From positions 94,058 through 158,057 of the forward strand of contig JAECUM010001934.1 of assembly GCA_016617855.1 (NCBI GenBank): a stretch of 64,000 bases of DNA, written 5' to 3'. Positions 58,601 to 64,000 of this stretch are shown here, piece after piece. The notes under the pieces were generated by a model. The model was not told where the DNA came from. It made no database searches and saw nothing but the letters and a program-made list of their open reading frames with translations. The translations under genes and the position numbers were made by a program. The stretch comes from Megalonaias nervosa (lineage: Eukaryota > Mollusca > Bivalvia > Unionida > Unionidae). The first letter of the stretch is position 1. Every line of letters begins with the position of its first letter.

Positions 58601-58850
58601 TTTTTTTAATGCAATATGACAATTCATTTATTTGTATGTACTCACTGATGCTGGTTTATTACATGCTTGAAACTTCGTTTTATTTTCAAAATAACTCAAT
58701 TCTTTAATGTTAAGCTACACTGTGCTGCATTTATTGTATATACTGTACATAACAGAAGGCCTCATGGCAGATTAGTTCCTGTAACTAACTTAGATACCTA
58801 CTTTAAATAGTCATCATCATCATCGTCATCATCATCATTATTGTACATAC

Positions 58851-59032
58851 CAGGGGCGTCCAACCTTTTCTGGCTGGGAGCCAAAACTGATAAGTTGCTT
58901 AAGGTTGAACATTACCTTATCACTAATTATGCATAATAATTAAATGCAATTTCAATAGGACTACCTACATGGTTGCAGGCCACACAATGTAAAGGACTGA
59001 GCCGCATCTGGCCTGCAGGTTGGACATGCCTG
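58851..59032. mobile_element. hAT-type MITE, 182 bp
   Basis: Ends CAGGGGCGTCCAACC and GGTTGGACATGCCTG, an inverted pair typical of hAT elements. The flanking target duplication is not clear. An (ATC)n run precedes it. Confidence 0.7.
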
Positions 59033-59654
59033 GTATTTTTATCTGTATCAACGCCTTACACCATAATAATAACAACCACAACAAGCACCCACCCACCCAC
59101 TCCTGTGATTTCTGATCAAAATTTACAAAACCCCAAATTAAAATCGCCTTTTAGAAGTTAAAACAATGCGATTGCACAGGCCTTCATGCACTCCAATACT
59201 CTCTCCTTTTGCCAAAGAAGGTATATGGAAGGCTTTACAAGCCAGTCTTCAGAATTTGTTGCATTTCACTTCGATAACAAGTTCCAGCAGCTGTTAAAGG
59301 TCAGGGTCATATAACGAGCAAGGGGTCTCACTAAACTGGCCAAGAGTTCAATTTTGGAAGATCAAAATGTGCAGAAAGCAAGAACTACGAATGGTATAAC
59401 AACATGTGCCATACGTAAGTAAGCGTAATGTTAAAAAAGAAATAGCCTGGTTTAAACAGCATCAACCATTTTTTTTTAATTAAAAAAATGATCATAACAA
59501 ACCCCTTAGATAACCTGGCATGGCCCGCTCTGACACTTTACCCATATTATTACATAAACATCAACTTGTCTCGGCTAATGAAGATGGGGCTATGTATTCT
59601 GTTGCAGTGAAGAGGCTAATGAAAGAAGACTTTAAGCTATCTAAAAGTAAACGC

Positions 59655-60240
59655 TTTGTTAACAAAACCTGCTGATACGATGACAGAAAACTGCTCCATA
59701 TCAAATGGCAGGACAAGACTCCTGACACAGAAGTCCTCCAGAGAGCAGAGATGACAAGCGTCTATGCCATGCTCAGAAGGTCACAACTCCGCTGGGCTGG
59801 TCATGTCTGCCGTATGCCTGATGAGCGCCTCCCAAAGAGACTGTTCTATGGGGAACTCGCTGAAGGCAAGCGTTCCCGAGGAGGCCAAAAGAAACAGTTC
59901 AAGGACACGCTCAAAGCCTCCATGAAGTCCTGTGGCATTGACCCAGACAGCTGGGAGCAGCTTGCCGAAGACCGCGCTGCCTGGCGTCACCAGATCAACT
60001 CAGGCGCAGCTGCATTTGAAGAGCACCGGACCAACGAGGCCAAGCAGAAACGCCAGCAGAGGAAGAGCAGAGCCAGCGCCAACCTTCTGTCCATCCAGCC
60101 CCCGGCAATTCCCTGTCCTCATTGCCCTACACTCTTCAGAGCGCAGATTGGCCTCACCAGCCATCTGTGCACTCACAGACCAGCCCAGATCTGAAGTCAT
60201 GGTCGTCTTCGAGTCCGAAGGACGAACATCATCATCATCA
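59655..60240 (+). pseudogene. 5'-truncated LINE, ORF2 C-terminus with C2H2 finger
   Basis: An open frame of 147 codons (59751-60194) contains SQLRWAGHVCRMPDERLPKR, GGQKKQFKDTLK and DPDSWEQLAEDR. These are the usual C-terminal motifs of a widespread invertebrate LINE. The end carries a CPHC...H...H zinc-finger-like pattern near residues 120-142. Degenerate coding extends upstream to about 59655. A 3' UTR-like stretch ends in (ATC)n repeats at about 60229-60240. It is still open over the retained segment, so the copy is fairly young. Confidence 0.85.
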
Positions 60241-60254
60241 AATTGGAATTAAAG

Positions 60255-60406
60255 GATTAAATGATCATGGTTGGGTATTTATTGATGTGTAAATTGTTAC
60301 CTAATCACTCACAATGTTAACATAAAGTCCTTCGGACTTTATTTACTTTGTGAGTGATTGGGTAAAATTTACACATCAATAAATACCCAACCATGATCAT
60401 TTAATC
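60255..60406. repeat. Near-perfect 150-bp hairpin (foldback element)
   Basis: GATTAAATGATCATGGTTGG and what follows is mirrored by CCAACCATGATCATTTAATC. The arms of about 70 bp meet at AAAGTCCTTCGGACTTT. It lies immediately after the LINE 3' end. Confidence 0.92.
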
Positions 60407-60610
60407 TTATATTAAACAAGCCCAAACACAAAATTTTCTGGTCATTTTGTTTTTAGGCCTTTGCAAACTCTGACTTCTAACTAATCACTTGTCCCTGTTT
60501 GAACATGAGGGATAAGTCACTTCACCCATGACCAAAGATAATACATCAAGATTTCCTTTAAATCCATCACTTGTTTATGTTCATCTGTTGTCATTGTATG
60601 ATGCGGCAGA
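60407..60610. other. Non-coding, nothing recognised
   Basis: No features supported. Confidence 0.5.
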
Positions 60611-61384
60611 TAGTGTTGTTCCAATTATCAATTATAATCGATCATCAGCTGGTTGAGCGAACCAATAACATAATCAATTGTGAACCTCCATAATCGACTG
60701 TTTAAAGGGAGACTACTTCTTTTTAGTTGCATGCAAACAGAAAGGTTACTAAATTCCTGTGTAAATGTTAAACTAAATAGGGCTTCCAATCCACTAAAGT
60801 TCATCTGAATTATTTATTCCCTTCACAGCAAACAAATATAAAACCATACCATATTCCACTTGTGCAAACTTTCATAATTTGGAACATAGAGTGACGATTA
60901 CATAATTATGCTGTTGAATTGTTGAGTTAATAAATTTAAACAAATTTCAATCATTTGTTTCAGTTTAAATGTAAAATCCTTTGTAGAATTTGTAAAGAAT
61001 GACAAACAAGAAAACCATGTCATTCTATACTTTAAATAATAGACACATCACATATGAATGAAAGGATTTTCGGGGATTGAAACAGTATTTCAGTTACATA
61101 AGACTGATTAGCCATAAAAAATTGCTTTCATTTAACAACATTGTAGAACAAAACAAAAACAACACAACTGAAAAAATGTAATATTTTTATCAGGTTAAAA
61201 TAGACAAGTCATTAAGAGATTACTCCTGTACATTTATTAACATTTTTAACTTTTGAGCAAAGATATAACTGTATAACAAACAAAAATTAAAATTTGCTCT
61301 GAGTAACTGGTTATAATCAATTATCAGTTGGTGAAGTGGAACTGATTATCAATTAGGAAATTCTCATTGATTCCCATCACTAGC
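60611..61384. mobile_element. Possible non-autonomous hAT-type element, about 770 bp
   Basis: Starts TAGTGTTGTTCCAATTATCA and ends GATTCCCATCACTA, an imperfect inverted terminus of the TAGTGATGGGAAT hAT type. Subterminal AATTATCAATTATAATCGAT-like sequence also recurs inverted near 61310-61360. The flanks GCGGCAGA and GCAGAAGA are only partly alike. Confidence 0.45.
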
Positions 61385-64000
61385 AGAAGAGCGAATTTAT
61401 TTTTATCTTGCCCAGAACTCCTAATGGCAAAAAGCAAAACTTTCGTATTCTTGGTTTTCAACTTTTTTTTATGTTAGTGATGCTTTTGACACAGGCAGTG
61501 AAGAGCAGAATCAAGCATCTACTCAAATACTGGAGAAAAGAAACAGATTTTCAAATTCAGAAAAGCATGTAATTTGGCTCCAAAATACGGCCACATTAAA
61601 AAAAATTGGCAATACGTTGCTTTAGTTTACAAGCAAGTGTCCATTATATGGTCATGTCACCTAAGGCAGGTTTTGCTATATAAAATCCCCATAATTTTGT
61701 CTAGATATTATTTATATCCACATTTCTCTACTTTTAGATTGAAGTCTAAGTGCCACATTTACCTAAAGCATGCAGTTTCTATGTATGAAATACAAGTAAT
61801 TATATGTCTGAATTATTATGATTTTCAACATATTAAACTTTTAATATGGAAAAAGTTACGTGAACAAAAATTTAAGTGCCCTGCATCTAACCACTGTGCT
61901 TATTAAATGCGCTAATGGGAACAATCTATTTCTTGCAAATCAATTAAAGTTTTATTTAAGTACTGGATTGTTAATATCAATTCCAGATTTATAACTGTAA
62001 CGATTTAAACTGACATGGATAAGTGAGACTAGATTATAAATATAATAGAAATATTGCAAATCAATGACCCAGGTTACATGTACATGTAATTTTGACTGGG
62101 CAACCAACATATACAATAGTAGTCCGTCTTAAACTCACTAGCCCTGAGTCAAGTTAATAAGGAACTGTTAGCATTAAGACATCCCTTTTCAATTTGTCAT
62201 GATTTGTTAGTAAGTACAGTACTCTCTTATATAAAATACTTGCAAAGTTGTTTGAAGAAAAAAAGGAAAACAGTCACTGCATAAATTCAACATGGAAGCC
62301 AATGATACACATCATTCTGGTATCAATCAGGCTCCAAGTACAAGGTTTTCCGACCATGAAATAATAGATAAAACTATGATTCTATATTATAATATGTTGA
62401 ATTTTATATATCTAATTGTTTTAAGCAATTAAACTTAAGTTTTAATGCACTGTAACTTACCTATTTCATCTGTCTCTTTTCAGAAATCTATGCATTCCTT
62501 ATAACCTAATACTGTACATGTAACAGCTTGCTTGGCAAGTACAAAGTACTCAACTATAGCTGAGCAGGGTCCTTTTATTTAAAATATGCCTGAAAATCAC
62601 AACATGTGCTACCACAATTGCAGGGATGGCGCTGGCTTTAAAAAAGTTGTAACCAAAAAACTCACCAACCTCAATATTTTGTTGCCAATTTTAAAAAAAT
62701 GTTGCCATTTTCATAATACAGTACTATCCATTTACCTTGACTTCCTCCAGGCCAAAGTAATATTGTCGACATAAGCGGATTTTTGTTTATGTAACAATAG
62801 ATTCCAACGCAATTATATATCCAAGTTTGTGGCTTTTCCTCTCATGGTGCCACTGAATTTCTCAACTCCAAACCAGAGACTGTATATACAATTTTTAACA
62901 GCCAACAATGTTGTCGCCAAAAGATCGCCAGATGGTATATTTTGTCACCAATAAGGAAAAAAATCGCAATTTGCGACATTGGTGAAGCCCAGCACGATCC
63001 CTGACAATTGTGTAAGAATTGATTATTTCAGTTGTTCTTGAGTTGTATGAGATAACTAATATTAGAACAAGCTCCATCATCCTATGTACAGTGTAGCATA
63101 CAACACAACACACAACAAACATTCTTTTCTTTTGTGAATGCCATCTTTGAAGATGCCATTACACTGAGCTATTGGCATACACTATGGAAGTAATCATGCT
63201 TGGAAGTTGTGAACAATTAAATCATAGCAATCCTGCACATACAGTATCCAAAAATTCAATTAATATTAGCAGTAATAAAGAAAGCTCAAAAATATTACAA
63301 TGAATAATAATTTTTGTTCTGCATAAAGATCCTTCTAGAAGAAAGGAGTATTTCCATCTGTTAAGCACCAATTTATGACTTTGCACAAGTGTCAGGAATC
63401 TTATTTCTGTAATCGACAGTTTCCATCATCTGAACATTTACTGGTGTGCATCCAAGTTTAAAAAAGGAGTGGTAGCTTTGCTAAAAATAATTTAAATGGT
63501 GAAAAGAGTACTTTCTCTCCCCCCCAAAAAAGGGGAGTGAATAACAAATAAATAAAATGATAGAAAGATGTAAAAGAGACAACAAAATAATTAACAGAAA
63601 AAACTCTGACCTCCTTTCCCTTAAAGGAGGGACAAAATGATCAAAGGAATACCATGTTCAATTTTCATGAAGGTTATATGCCTTCAGCTAGAGATTTCAT
63701 AGAAGGATAAATATTTACACTGGTGTTACCTTTCAATCAACAAAGTCACTGGTGTAAAAAAATTAGGTCACTTTGACTAACCTTCAGGTGGGGTAGTTTA
63801 GAAATGACCTGATGCAAACTGTCAGTCACGCTAATGTGCTTGACCAAACAGTGTATTTTTAAGCAATGCACCTCCAACCACTTAATGGTCTGCAAACAAT
63901 TTATTAACAGTGGGATTTCTTTGGTTGAACGGAGTTAACAAACAAAATTTAATTTGTGACAATGGTAAAAATTGTGTGAACAGAGCTTCTGTAACTCAAA
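61385..64000. other. Non-coding, nothing recognised
   Basis: AT-rich sequence with short unrelated frames. A 110-codon frame (61574-61906) is low-complexity and unrecognised. Confidence 0.45.

Noticed and set aside
60000..60252. Second ORF overlapping the LINE C-terminus
   Set aside because: It is an alternative frame of the GC-richer LINE coding segment with no recognisable motif.

Overview
The window looks like gene-poor animal nuclear DNA, most likely from a mollusc (probably a bivalve). It is AT-rich, full of long microsatellites, and carries tRNA-derived SINEs, hAT-type MITEs, and decayed mariner, Ty3/gypsy, LINE and MULE-like elements. No convincing host protein-coding exon and no free-standing RNA gene was found. 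I cannot name the species from the sequence.

The centrepiece is a 15.1-kb endogenous Polinton/Maverick (adintovirus-like) element at 13265-28341. It is bounded by diverged terminal inverted repeats of about 245-271 bp and a 6-bp target duplication (TCCACT). Left to right it holds a packaging ATPase (-), a zinc-ribbon/PLA2-like protein (+), a retroviral-type integrase (+), an SF1 helicase with a C-terminal HNH-like module (-), a cysteine-rich zinc protein (+), an HNH homing endonuclease (+), a 1.6-kb non-coding AT-rich block and an unknown 165-aa protein (+). A leftward block of virion-type genes follows, listed here from the right end: a conserved virion-associated candidate, a pVI-like protein, the major capsid protein, a pX-like protein, an adenain-like protease, a fibre-like protein, a membrane protein and a second large structural candidate. 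Integrase, ATPase, protease and capsid protein form the usual Polinton morphogenesis and integration set. The protein-primed DNA polymerase B normally expected was not found, while a helicase-HNH gene is present.

Most of the element's genes are broken by stops, frameshifts and two SINE insertions, one in the ATPase and one in the helicase, so it is an old fossil copy. Four ORFs (PLA2-like, zinc protein, 165-aa protein, membrane protein) are still open.

Left flank (1-13258): SINEs, microsatellites, a dead mariner, degenerate repeats and a 162-bp hAT MITE. Right flank (28348-64000): a 3.7-kb LTR-like element inserted exactly into a 42-bp minisatellite, a hAT MITE, an internally deleted gypsy remnant, a LINE split by a 961-bp solo LTR, a 322-bp MITE with 10-bp target duplications, a MULE-like transposase relic, several hairpin elements and two 5'-truncated LINEs. 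Stretches with nothing recognisable are listed as such.
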